A stretch of 64,000 nt of DNA, taken from positions 147,428,091 to 147,492,090 of the forward strand of contig OY282560.1 of NCBI GenBank assembly GCA_958295665.1, read 5' to 3'. This DNA comes from Tipula vernalis (lineage: Eukaryota; Arthropoda; Insecta; Diptera; Tipulidae). The position numbers were made by a program, and so were the translations under genes. Shown here in pieces: positions 24,481-35,775 of the stretch. Under the pieces are notes generated by a model, which was not told the origin of the DNA, made no database searches, and saw nothing but the letters and a program-made list of their open reading frames with translations. Positions within the stretch are counted from its first letter, which is position 1, and each line of letters opens with the position of its first letter.

Positions 24481-26524
24481 ATTCAACCAGCGCAAAATAA
24501 ATATTTGGGTCAGATTGCTGTTGATAAGTGAGATAAGTAGTGCGAATTATTACCGTTTATATTTACAAATGTATCGATTTTTTCGATCTAAAATAGTAAA
24601 ATCAAATAATAAGTATGTATATTAGGATGGCAGCAAAAACCGAAAAATGAGCTACCTCGGGAGCCTTTTGTTTTTTTGTTTCATTATTATGTTGAAATAA
24701 CCCCGTTAAAAAATTAGCCAAATCCGATGAAGTTTAGAGGCAGATCATCTGGAAAATGGTCGAAACGTAAAAAGAGCAACCTAGTCTTAAACCAAATTGA
24801 ATTACAAAACTTTTGTTTAAATATTTTTTTTTTGGTTTTCTAACAAATTTTTGAGAAAACCGCAAAATCATAATTACAAAACTAAGTGTAAAACTCGAAA
24901 TTCCGCTTATCTAGTTTTTCATGCAATCAATTTCTTTGTTTAGATTTTTTTCAATGACATGGAGTGGCAATGCGTTATTTTTTAGTTTGTTTGAAATCGA
25001 CATGGTTTCCATCATTAAAATGAATCTAATTGAAAGTGGATAAATTTAGTTTTTATTTTAATCGCTTCCTTATTAAACATTGTAAAGTCACCTCCATATC
25101 AATTTGCACGGTCCAGCGTTAGAATATTTGTTTATTAACAGCAGAATATTTTATCAAGATTATAATTATACACTTGTTATTTCTCAGTGGAACTTCGACG
25201 CAAAATGGTAAATTTTCTGGTTATACTTAAATGGAGAAACTTTAAAAGCTTAATAAAATTTGTTTTACCAAGCTTTTACACCAAATAAACTTTTTATTTG
25301 ATAAACATTTTTACTATTCAGAAATCATATTTAACCTACTTATAAAATATATCTAGATTTTTTTTTGAAAACTTTGATCTAAATCAAACCATATAAAATT
25401 AACAAAAATTAAAATCCATGCAATTTGAGAATTTTGCTTCGAGTTTATTTTACTTCAATAACTTCGATAAAGAATTAACTAATTGAACAAAAAAGTTTAT
25501 TAAACAAGCAACATTTTAAATTTTTTTTTATTGTGACGTTTGGCGGTCGTTAAACCAGAAGCTGTTGCACAGCAAGAATATATTCACAATACAAATTAGG
25601 TGGTACAAAAATCGAAAAACTGTCAAAGTTTATATGTAGTAACAAATACTTCAAACAAACAAAAAAGCAAGGTTTTTATCGAACTAGATTTGATATGGGG
25701 AAGTGTTGCAATTTTTTCATTAAATTTTTGTTTTTGTGATGTAAGCTGAAAGGTTTAACATGATTTTCATTTGAGTTTCTCTTGAGTACTTCGTTCGATG
25801 TATTTTCCTATCGACATATTGAAGTCGATCGATATTGACATATTTCAAAAAATTACGGTCCCTAATCATGAGAGAAGGCTACGATCTTATGACATTTTGT
25901 ACCATGGCAGAGTTCTGTCTCTTACATCGATCGAAAACATCGCAAACAAAAATACAGTGGTAAAAAATGATGAATTCGTCACTTCGGTATATCGATATAA
26001 AGCGGAAGAAAAATATCGAATAAAATATATCGACATATTTTACAATTTTTTTTAAATGAGTATCTGTTGTTATTAAATGTTCTCTTCCAGCAGATTTGAC
26101 CCGGTCCACAAGTCCGAAAATATTGGGAATGTTAGTCTTATGTCTGACACTGATGTTAAAATTATTCATTTGACTTCTGTGCCATTTATATGTCTATGTT
26201 TAACTAACATGAAGGTTAAGTGTATATATTTAGCTTTCATGTTAGTGATGCAGCAGACCTAAAGCTCTTTGTATAGAGGTCCGACCTAAAAGTCAGTCGA
26301 ATACCAACCTTAAATAACTGTTATCTTAATCTAGATTTGATGCCAATTTTCCGACAGCCTAAAAGACGAGTTACTTAATACTGACCTATTATATGACGGA
26401 CCTATAGAAGTCAATTACAGAAAACTGACATATACGTCTATTACATGGACATTAAAGTCAAATACCGACAATTAACTCGTGTGCCAGTTATTTGTAAGCA
26501 AGTAATTAGCTTCGTTGTTAACAA
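24481..26524. other. Gene-less stretch with TATCGATA-type words
   Basis: No gene is recognised. At 25790-26050 the words TCGATCGATATT, TATATCGATATA and ATATCGACATATTTT cluster. The direct repeat ATNGACATATTT occurs near 25840 and 26030, so a small repeat element is possible. Frames there (25798-26055) are probably chance. Confidence 0.35.
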
Positions 26525-27915
26525 ATGATAATAAGCAAGTGTTTAATGGTGTGCAGTTTATGTTCCGTTGGAGCGCGAGATATCAGGCATACAGATATCA
26601 GGCAATTAACTAATATTTTATTTCAAAATGAAAATAAGAAAATATCAAATGTAAATACAAGTGCACCAAATAACTATTTTACAGAAACAAGTAATGCAAA
26701 TTGTTCAAGATCTGTAATTATAGATTTAAATAAATATAATGTTTGTGAACAGCCAAAGGAATCGCTAGTGTTATCAGACGTAAGTGGAAGTTATAATGGT
26801 TTAAATAAATCAAACAATGAAAATTGTTGTTGATATGTTATTTTTGATCTACCAGCGGAATCGTATAATTCTCAATTTAAAAACACTCAAAATTTAGGTA
26901 TCACTAATTTCATTCAGCCAGATGCCAACCAAAAAATTAACACTTACCGCGAACCGCGGCATACCGAGGAATAACTGGATAAAATATAATTGCAGGGTAT
27001 TAAAATATAATATTGGTATATCGAGAGTAGTCTTCGACTAAATTATACTGCTTCTGATACAGAAGAAAACGAGGATTAGCAAAATGAACGGGCTTCCAAT
27101 TCTGAAGGGACCTCGAATAATTAAACAAAGTTGTTTCAGGAAGATGAGATCGAAGCCATTGACATCAATGCGAGTTACCAGAATCCGTATTTTCGGATAA
27201 ACCGATAGAAGTGAAACAGTCCCATCAATTACAGTGTGACATTTTATCTTTAAGAATGGATAATATCAATTCAAGTCTAGAGAAAATATCTGCCCAAAAC
27301 AAAGTAATGATAAGAATGATAACCGAATTCAGTGCTGTAGAAGTGAGTACTATTGGAGTATACGTACTACTTTCGTTTAGTGCTTACTCCTGTACTCCCC
27401 TATTCTAATAACTGTTATACTAAAACATAATGCTTAACTTATCGGCTTTTGCTTGCAATAATTATAATATTCTGGGAGATAGCTGGCTTTTTCATAAAGC
27501 ATTTTTTCAAAGCTAATTTATAATGGTTTATGTCATTCTCCAGCAAAAAAACCCATAAATGGTTTTCTTGCATTAATGTGTTAGCCACTTTAGCAGATAA
27601 TATCAATTCAAAGTTTAAAACATGTCAAATTTGCGAACTAAATTACTCCAACTTCACAATGATTTTCCTTCAGAATCTGAAGATTTATTGGTAAAACTTA
27701 TAAAAAGATATTTCCGAGTTTTTTACCTCGCACCAGGTAAACTCAAACATGACAGAGGTTACTTGATTTTATCAAAAAACTTTTATCTGCTTTGGCTAAA
27801 TATTCACCATTTAGCCTTACCGCACCAAAACTATATATGGAAATCTGGATTTACAATACTCTCAAATCCTTTCTCAAACTTAGAATACGACCTCTATATA
27901 AAAATAATACTGTAA
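26525..27915 (+). pseudogene. Decayed coding region of unknown family
   Basis: Several protein-like pieces lie in order on the plus strand: a Ser/Asn-rich N-terminal part (26525-26833, 102 codons), an acidic piece near 27130 (FQEDEIEAIDINASYQNP), a coiled-coil-like piece (27211-27340: LQCDILSLRMDNINSSLEKI) and a further piece at 27622-27790 (DFPSESEDLLVKLIKRYF). They are separated by stops and by gaps that could be introns (E/GTGAGT near 27340). The layout, a low-complexity N-part, then a coiled coil, then a small C-terminal domain, is like insect transposon-associated DUF4806-type proteins, but I cannot confirm that. Treat as unidentified, probably dead. Confidence 0.35.
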
Positions 27916-28269
27916 GATAATTTCTGCAGTAATTTAAGCATTCCAGACTAGAAACTTGTATGGAAGTCTGGATTTATGCAGTGTGATATGGGAAACTTCA
28001 TTCGTGCAATACGTCTTGACATTAATATTCTCAAATACTTTGTTTACATTTGAATAAAATTCAGACTCTCATACATCTTTCTTGTCTTTCAGTTTTAATT
28101 TGACATTCTCCTTCTTGCCTAGGTAGGATCTAGGTAAGAAGTGGGTGACAGATGTCCAGGTTTCTCTAGACCTGTTTTGGGTTTTCAAACTTATGTGTTA
28201 AATTTATTAGCGGCAATGCGAAATTCAGAAGGCATCAAGACGAATGAATTCTTCAGGACGTGATTTAAT
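27916..28269. other. Short gene-less stretch
   Basis: It lies between the unidentified decayed coding region and the long-unit tandem repeat. Nothing is recognised. Confidence 0.3.
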
Positions 28270-29240
28270 AAGTTTAAGGTTTGGAACTCATTATATCGAT
28301 TCGGCTTAATATCTCCGAAATAAAATATCACTAAAATACATCGACAAAAGTGTGTCTTCTATTCGGTGCTGGAGGCGGAGAAAATTGTCTGGGTTAGCTG
28401 TGTATGGAAAACCAAAACTGGTAAATATAATTTTTATCGATCAAAATGCTATTAGTACGAATAGTGTTCCAAAATATTTCTTGTCGTTGGGCCATGTTTT
28501 ATTTTAAAAATTCTAACCCCAACCCTACCTTACGACAGATATTTTTTCAGACCCTGAAATAATAGATTTTATAACTATTTATTGAATTTATAAAATATTG
28601 CAGATAATAAATTTCACTCAAGAAATGTTCCTGTTCCATCCATTTGATACTGGATACTGAGAAGATAGTCTGAATTAGCTAAGTTTATATTTACAAGTTA
28701 ATTTGGCGAATTTTATTTGTGATTTAAAGTTCCAACCCAAAAATATCCTGAATTTGAACCATGGTTTAATTAAGAAACCCGACCTCAGATTATTAAATAA
28801 ATTATTAATTAATAAATTTTATATTAGGAACTATTTAAAGAATCGACTTAACCTCTTAAATCTCAGATATAAATTCTATTAAAATTCATTCACAAACGTG
28901 TATCATCTAGTTCCATTTGTAGCTGGAGACGTAGTACACTGTGTAAAAATAAGAAAAATTGGTGAAATAATGTTTCTAATAAATGCCTTCAACCAAAATA
29001 TCATTAGTGCTGTTCCGCAATATATTTTGGATTAGGTTTTTATTTTATTTAACAAATCCGACCCCAAATGGGGTGACCTAAGAAATTTTCAGAGCGTGAA
29101 TAATTCGGTTTTATAGAACCGGCTGATAGAATCAGCTTAATAGCTCAGATATAACATTTCACTAAAATCCATTGACAAACGTGGAAATGTAGTAAAGGCC
29201 TGGAGTGGTTATGAAATTTATTATCTGACTTAACCAATAT
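28270..29240 (+). repeat. Degenerate tandem repeat, ~270-290-bp unit
   Basis: The word pattern (CG/AG)NCTTAAT..CTC.GA.ATAAA.TTC.(C/A)T.AAAAT.CAT..ACAAA(A/C)GTG recurs near 28303, 28844 and 29136, with a weaker match near 28585. Each unit then has AAAATNNNATTAGTNC....GTTCC..AATAT and ends in a C-rich AACCCCAA or GACCCCAAA stretch. Divergence between units is high, so this is an old repeat. Confidence 0.6.
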
Positions 29241-30734
29241 GAATCAAGGGGGGTTTAAAACTTTTCTAAAAGAGATTTCACCACGTGCATGTTTTTTACC
29301 CAGTAAACCTAACCAATTTTATGTCCTGTTTTTTTTAAGGCGATTTTTCAGACTTCCTCCAGGTCACCCTATGTAGGTACCTATATTGTGGTATCGTCTG
29401 GCAATTAAATTTCCTTAAATTCCACCAAAATATCTTCCAATTTTCAAAAATCAGCTTTGTAAAAATAACGAACATACACGTTCGCATATCTGGCAAAATT
29501 ACACTTTTGAAAATGAGAAGGGCTTGAAGTTAAAGTTTGCGTAAAATTTAGATAAAAATAGCTAAAAATTAAAAATTTCGCTTACGGTTTTGCTGATCGG
29601 TACTTTTCTCTAGGAAGAAAAACATAAAAAATCTCAAAACGATTATTTAAAAATATCTGTGATTTCGTGGAGAGATGGTGGAGGTTTTAAAACAGTTTTA
29701 ATATTCAATTTTGGCTCAAAACCTAAAAACAATTTTAGTGTAATTTCTTGAATCTTGGTTTTTGTTTAACACAAAACACCAACAATTATTTATGTCTAAG
29801 GTGTAACTACTGTATTTCATATGTACTCCCTTCAGACTAGAAATACTCCGCTGGAAATTTGAAACGTACTCCGTTTAATGTTTTCAGAGCGGCAGCACTG
29901 GTAATAAGTCGCCAGCCGAATTGTCATTTGTTGCAATTATAGACGACAAAGGAAAATTGTATGAGCTCGTCCATTCTGTCTTGTCATCATTTTTACTCAC
30001 TGTCAAAAGTCTTCATGTATCTGTAATATAAAATCATAGTACATATGTATGGTTTGATGAATTATTAACTTTTTATAATTTAAAATAAATATTTATAAAA
30101 TGTATGTTTCTGGTTATATTTTAAAGCACCATGACATGATAATCAGAAATTTGTCGAACCCTGAAGCCAAACTTTTGTTACAAGCTGATTTGAAAGTTTT
30201 GTCGCACGCTTTTTAAGTCAGAGTTTCGTTGTACACTAAAGTCAGAGTTTTGCACACTATACGCTGAATTTAATGCCAAATGTATATACAGCTTCGAAGC
30301 TGTTGGTAAATCAGGCTTTAAAGTCTAATTATTGTTGACCAATACTCTGATGACAAAGTGACTATTGTTACGGTTAAAGTCAATTATAGGATGGAATTTG
30401 GCTTGCTTTCTATATATCCATGTGGCTCACATATTTTGTAAATCCGAATTTATAGGCGAATAATCGACTTGTGGTTTACCGGGTGAGTCCCCTTTGAAGG
30501 AAAAATTACATTTACAATGTATAATTTTCCGCATTCCTGATTCTACAACTATTAATTGAAAATTAAATTAGGTGTTCCTATAATTTAAAGTAGGTTCCAA
30601 TTTTACAGTCATTGTATGACAAAGAAGTACCTCACCTGACGTACTATGGTCGATAGTATCAACCTTCTAAAGCTTGAGTTTCAGGTCTGAAAACGCTGCG
30701 CTGATTAGTATTTGTTTGACAGGCATCAATAGTA
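29241..30734. other. Gene-less stretch with a dispersed repeat copy
   Basis: About 29540-29640 resembles 33558-33660 (CGTAAAATTTAGNTA..., then AAATTTCGCTTANGNTTTTG, then TGATCGGTAC), so a dispersed repeat is present. Around 30190-30330 several AAAGTCAGAGTTT words occur. No protein is recognised. Confidence 0.4.
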
Positions 30735-30990
30735 AACGCAGGGCGAAAAGGAGGAATCGTCTCGAAAGAAGGCGAAGACAACTCCAACTACTGGCAAGGT
30801 TATGTCGTCAGTTTATGCGAACCTGCTACAGCACTTGAGTGATGAAATCAATAAAAATGACCGCATTTGGCGAAAAAGACAGTGCTGTTCAATTGTTAAA
30901 GTTCGAGTTGTTTCCTACTAGATTTAGCCCCTCGGAGCGAAAAAGCAAAGATCGAGTAAAAAAGGAGACTATGCTGAGAAACAAAGGTAT
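30735..30990 (+). pseudogene. Mariner transposase fragment, internally deleted
   Basis: One frame gives GEKEESSRKKAKTTPTTGKV, then MSSVYANLLQHLSDEINKND and RIWRKRQ. This corresponds to the mariner stretch between the first and second catalytic Asp (family pattern PK..K...S.GKVM.sVf, then yYanlL..l..ei+kk+p.l..kkvlF). In the copy, GKVMSSV runs directly into the ANLLQ block, so 20-25 family residues are deleted. After RQ the frame decays. FELFPTRFSPSE in another frame may be a trace of the SPDLAPSD box. It is a dead fragment of a mariner copy distinct from the ones at 13.6 and 19.5 kb. Confidence 0.55.
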
Positions 30991-31084
30991 TTTTACCCAA
31001 ATTTTTCAAAGTTTTCTTTGTCAGGTCGGGTGCTTCTGGTTCTGGGACTACCCTACACAGATACTGTTTCTTTTCTATGTTTGA

Positions 31085-33220
31085 TCAACGTTCCAGCCAC
31101 AAGGCATTCATGTTTATAAATGAAAAAAGAATTAAAATTTGTAGATCATTGATTTATATCATGACACAATTATCATGATCATTATAATTATGTTATTACC
31201 ATGTTATTACTATTATTATCAACCCGATCGTTAAAACGATCAACACTATTAAACTATCATATAAGCTGTATAGTATAACAAACATACATAATATAATAGC
31301 GCGCTAAAACTAGATCAAGATTTTTTGATCGATCGACAAATGCCAAATTGTCTTATTACGAAACACACTATTATCTGTGTACATCAAAAAAGTAATAAAA
31401 ATACAAAATCGAAAATTCGTTAACGATCACAGCACATTATGTATATACCTATACTCTCATATGTATGTATATGTGTACATAAACATTAAAACATATATGC
31501 GCTCGCAAAAATGGCAAAGTGTTTTACATTTATGTTTTGTTATTTTGCGATCAAACGGAAGCCTTTAAGATCAATATACAAAGATATTCGTTGATCATTT
31601 TTTTTTTATATTTATACGATCTTTTTTTTTTTAGTTTTGCTTTGTTATTTTATTTTTGCAATAATAATTTTCATATTATAGAAAAAAACGTGATAAATAA
31701 TTTTAATTCGTGACGAGAAGGTAGCAGCAGCAGCATCTTCTTTATAGTTTTCTTTATCTTTTTCCATGGATTTTTTTTTTTTTTTTTGTGAAAGTTTCAT
31801 CAAGAAAATTATTTTTAATTTTTATAGTTTATTATTATTATTACTATTATTTTGGTGTTAATTGAAATTTTATAGTATTTTATATGTGTATATACAGATA
31901 GATAGATGGAAGAACTGAAAGAAAAGCAAAACGACGAAATGGAATAAAAAATGTTTAATAATAATAAGTTGATTTGTTTGGTGTTATGCATTTAAGAAAA
32001 GAAAATTGGAAAGATCGAAAAAAAAAAAAAAATTGTAATAAAAATTGATGTTATGATGTTTGTTTAATGATAATATTAATTTTGTTGCATTTTTTGTTGT
32101 TGTGTTATTTCGTTATAATATACATATAGCCAATGTATTATATTCTTGTTCGATATGCGTAGGTGTAGAGGTACACAATCATGAATAATTTATGTGATCG
32201 ATTTGATGATCATATAAAAACGTGGGTGTTGAGCAATACCTGATCACCTGTTTTACATAATTGGTAAAATTACATTTTTTAATTGGCGCCACCAAACCAT
32301 AAAATTTCAACAAAATGTCACGCATTTAATTTAACAAAAAATAAACAAAATAAAATAAAGTTTGATTATTTGACAAAATGACGATCACACTATTTTAATA
32401 CAAAAAAAAAAAATTACATATTGTAAACATTTTACTCTCTTTTCTCTGAACTTATAATTTTCCCCTTCTAATATAGTCTCCCACCATTTCAATTTACTTT
32501 CATAAAACTACTCCCCTTTTCGTACGATGACCACCCCACATACATACGTACGTTGAACGATCATATTACAATAAACCACCCAATTCTAAATCTAATAATT
32601 TTCTAATCAAATCAATTTTTTTTCTTCTGACAATAACAAAACAATGCACGTGTAAGATCAATTGATTTGCAAATGTAGATTTTGTTTTTTAAATTCTGTT
32701 TTGTTACGAATTACTACGAATTTTTGGAGAGAAGAGAAGTTAAAGAGAAGAGTACAATGTTGAAACACAAACACAACATTATAAAGAGGCGTACCTAACG
32801 TTTCATCTAAAAATATAAAATAAACAATTTTGATTGGACGATTTAGATTGCAGATCATTTTCTTTTGGTATTTGTTTTGTTTTTGTAGTTAGTTCGTTTT
32901 ATAAAATTTGTTGTTGCGGCGAATATAATTTGTTGTTGTGGTTCTTAAATGGGATAATAAAATTAGATAAAATATTAGAAATAAATATGAATGACAAGTG
33001 GAATTGATGATAATTTATATGTGGAATTTAGTTTTGTTTCTGTTTGAGTTCCCATTTTTTTACTGTCTTCTTCGCGTGATCTTCATATCTTTGAAATAAT
33101 AATATATTTTGTTCTTCTTATTGTGTGATTTATGGTCGAGAGATTTATCGATCGATTAGGTTTTTGTTTTTAAATGTTGTGAAGTAAAGAACTATAAAGA
33201 ATGTTCTGTGTATTAATGAG
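31085..33220. other. Host-like non-coding island C
   Basis: AT-rich sequence with GATC words (GATCATGATCATTA-like near 31145-31240, TTTTTTGATCGATCGAC at 31320), poly-T runs, TATGTATATGTGTACAT-type words and short chance frames. No transposon motif is visible. It has the same texture as islands A, B and D. Confidence 0.5.
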
Positions 33221-34230
33221 TTGACATTATGGCTGTGGATTGGGGGAACTTTGACCCGTAAATTTACTAGATTTGCACTGAAACTAATTAGATTTTGTAC
33301 TTACACTTTTATGTATGTAAAGCTATGACGGTTGAATGGATATTACAAAGAAAAATTTACACGAATCAGGGTCACTTTTTGCTAAGCGTTTATCTTAAAT
33401 TCTTAATCTCTAAGACTGCAGTGACACTGAAGATTTATGGTTTAAATGTGTATGTATGTATGTATTTATATACGATAAAATGTACGATAACTCTTTATTA
33501 TTTAAGACTTGCAGCTAACTATGCTGCTCGAGCTAATATAAATTTTCCATATTAATTTGGCGTAAAATTTAGCTATAGCTACAAATGAAACATTAAACAT
33601 TTCGCTTAAGATTTTGTTGATCGGTACACTGCTACATTCGGAAACACGAAAAATTTCAAAATCATAATTATGGGCAGAGTTGTGATTACCGAATCAAAAA
33701 TTTAGTTAGCTTGTGCAGCTTAACTAAAGCTTTCAAACTAGAGAAATTACACGAATGTCCGTGTATATCTTGAATGAAAACGGTTTGCGGTTAAAAATAA
33801 GAGATGTATACTTAAAAAATTAATTTAGGCAAAAAAAATTATCGAAGTCTTTCTCTTTCCCTTAGAGATTGGACTCGCCGTATTTGCTAACATGTACCTG
33901 GATCTTAAGCAAAAATTTGGCAAAAATGAAGTGTGAAATACCAGCACTAATTTTGGGCCAAAACGGGATGTGTCGTTCGTATAAGAAACACAAGTTATAT
34001 CCAACTACCGCAAACGTCTCATTACAGCAGCTTAGAGTCTGCAGTTTTCTTTCACCAGGAAACCAGATAAACCGTAACCGAGCATGAAAACAACGGGTGT
34101 GAAGTTTCCAACAAAAAACAAAAATGTGTATATATTGGGGCAATGGATGTACCAATTAAATAATAATTAACAATTTAATTATAGAATATAAACCATAAAA
34201 TATTATAAAAATATTAAATAAATATAAAAA
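33221..34230. other. Gene-less stretch, second copy of a dispersed repeat
   Basis: About 33558-33660 repeats the sequence at 29540-29640. No gene is supported. Overlapping frames on both strands near 33862-34155 are mirror frames of the same bases and probably chance. Confidence 0.4.
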
Positions 34231-35130
34231 GTTTTTTGTGGGTGAATCTGAAAATTTTAGAATTTTTTTATTTTTATGGTATGGATTTTAGAGGTTTGCT
34301 GTAGTGATGATTGGCAAAATCACAGAGATTTTCCCGGGATGTGATATAAACCATTACTTAGCTTAAGGAGTGTACTTTGATCTAAAATTAGTAAGATTTG
34401 ATTATAACAGTCAAAAGTTTTTTGTTGGTGAATCTGAAAATTGTTAAAATTTTTTGTAAGTTATGGATTTTAGTGGTTTACTGTACTGAAGATTGCCAAA
34501 ATCACAAAGTTTTTCCCAGGATGTGACATAGGCCACTAGCTAGCTTAAGGAGTGTACTTTGATTTAAAATTAGTTAGATTTGATTATGACAAGAAAAAGT
34601 CTTTTGTGGGTGAATATGAAAATTGTTGAAATTTTTTATTTTTGTGATATGGATTTTAGAGGTTTGCTGTAGTGAAGATTACCAAAATCAAAGAGTTTTT
34701 CCCGGGATGTGACATAAGCCATTACTTAGCTTAAGGAGTGTACTTTGATCTAAAATTATTAAGATTTGATTATGATACTAAAAAGTATTTTGTGGGTGAA
34801 TCTGAAAATTTCTGTTAGTGGTTTGCTGTACTGAAGATTGCCAAAATCAAAGAGTTTTTCCCGGGATGTGACATAGGCCACTAGCTAGCTTAAGGAGTGT
34901 ACTTTGACAGGAAAAAGTCTTTTGTGGGTGAATCTGAAAATTGTTGAAATTTTTTGTGAGTCATGGATTTTAGTGGTTTGCTGTACTGAAGATTGCCAAA
35001 ATCACAAAGTTTTTCCCGGGATGTGACATAAGCCATTACTTAGCTTAAGGAGTGTACTATGATTTCAAATTAGTAAGATTTGATTATGACAATTAAAAGT
35101 CTTTTGTGGGTGAATCTGAAAATTCATGAA
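34231..35130 (+). repeat. ~182-186-bp tandem array, forward units
   Basis: The anchor GT(T/C)TTTTGTGGGTGAATCTGA recurs at 34231, 34417, 34599, 34785, 34917 and 35099. Intervals are 186, 182, 186, 132 and 182; the fourth unit has lost about 50 bp. Within each unit are GGTTTGCTGTA(C/G)TGAAGATT, TTTTCCCGGGATGTGACATA and CTTAAGGAGTGTACTTTGAT. Units are highly similar, so the array is fairly young. Confidence 0.95.
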
Positions 35131-35395
35131 ATTTTTTATGAAAAAGCTAAATTAATGGCCTATGTCATAACCGGGGAAAAACTCTGTGATTTGGCCAATC
35201 TACAGTACAGCAAACCACTAACTTCTATAACTAAAAAAAAATATTCAACAATTTCAGATTCACCCACAAAAGATTTTTATTGTCATAATCAAATCTTACT
35301 GATTTTAGATCAAAGTACACCCTAAAGCTAACTAATGGCTTATGTCACATCCCGTAAAAAACTGTGTGATTTGGTCAATCAATCTTCAGTACAAA
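35131..35395 (-). repeat. Inverted units of the ~184-bp array
   Basis: From about 35145 the unit words appear as reverse complements: TATGTCATAACCGGGGAAAA, CAGTACAGCAAACCACTAA, TTTCAGATTCACCCACAAAAG, AATCAAATCTTACTGATTTT and ATCAAAGTACACCCTAAAG. About one and a half inverted units face the six forward units. The last ends near CTTCAGTACA at 35393. Confidence 0.93.
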
Positions 35396-35539
35396 GTGTG
35401 TTACTGTAATAGTAAAAACGAAAGTGGTTTCGTTAAGACTTAGGTTAATTGAAAAGAGACAATAGGATCAAAATGGCAGGTAACTGACTGTACAGCCCCA
35501 ACAAAATTTAGTAGAATTGCAAAAATAACATTTCTTTAA
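35396..35539. other. Short spacer, no gene
   Basis: It lies between the inverted array and a mariner-like scrap. The sequence near 35470 (ATCAAAATGGCAGG) may belong to the latter's 5' part. Confidence 0.3.
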
Positions 35540-35775
35540 GCATTTATATAACACTGATTGCAAATAAACAACTCTAGCAGCACGCAAGTGTTTTTGATGA
35601 AGAACCGAAAAGAGGTAACAACACCACAAATAATTGAAAAAATCCATAATATCGTAAACATTTCAAAAGAACGTATACAGAAAATATTTTCCATGGATAT
35701 TTGCAGGTGAAAAAGCTAAACATTGTGGGGTGCGGCGTTCGCTCAATCAAAAACACGAACAACGCCTGTATTGAG
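35540..35775 (+). pseudogene. Mariner transposase N-terminal fragment
   Basis: The frame gives RKEVTTPQIIEKIHNIVN directly followed by ISKERIQKIFSMDI, then a Leu/Cys piece and RRSLNQKHEQRLY in another frame. Mariner N-termini show the same order: (RP)k.att.e.I.kih.lV, then the second helix-turn-helix nISkerv..Il.e.L, then W.prlLt.dqK..R. Here about 20 residues between the helices are missing. No DDE box follows, so only an internally deleted N-terminal scrap remains. Confidence 0.55.
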
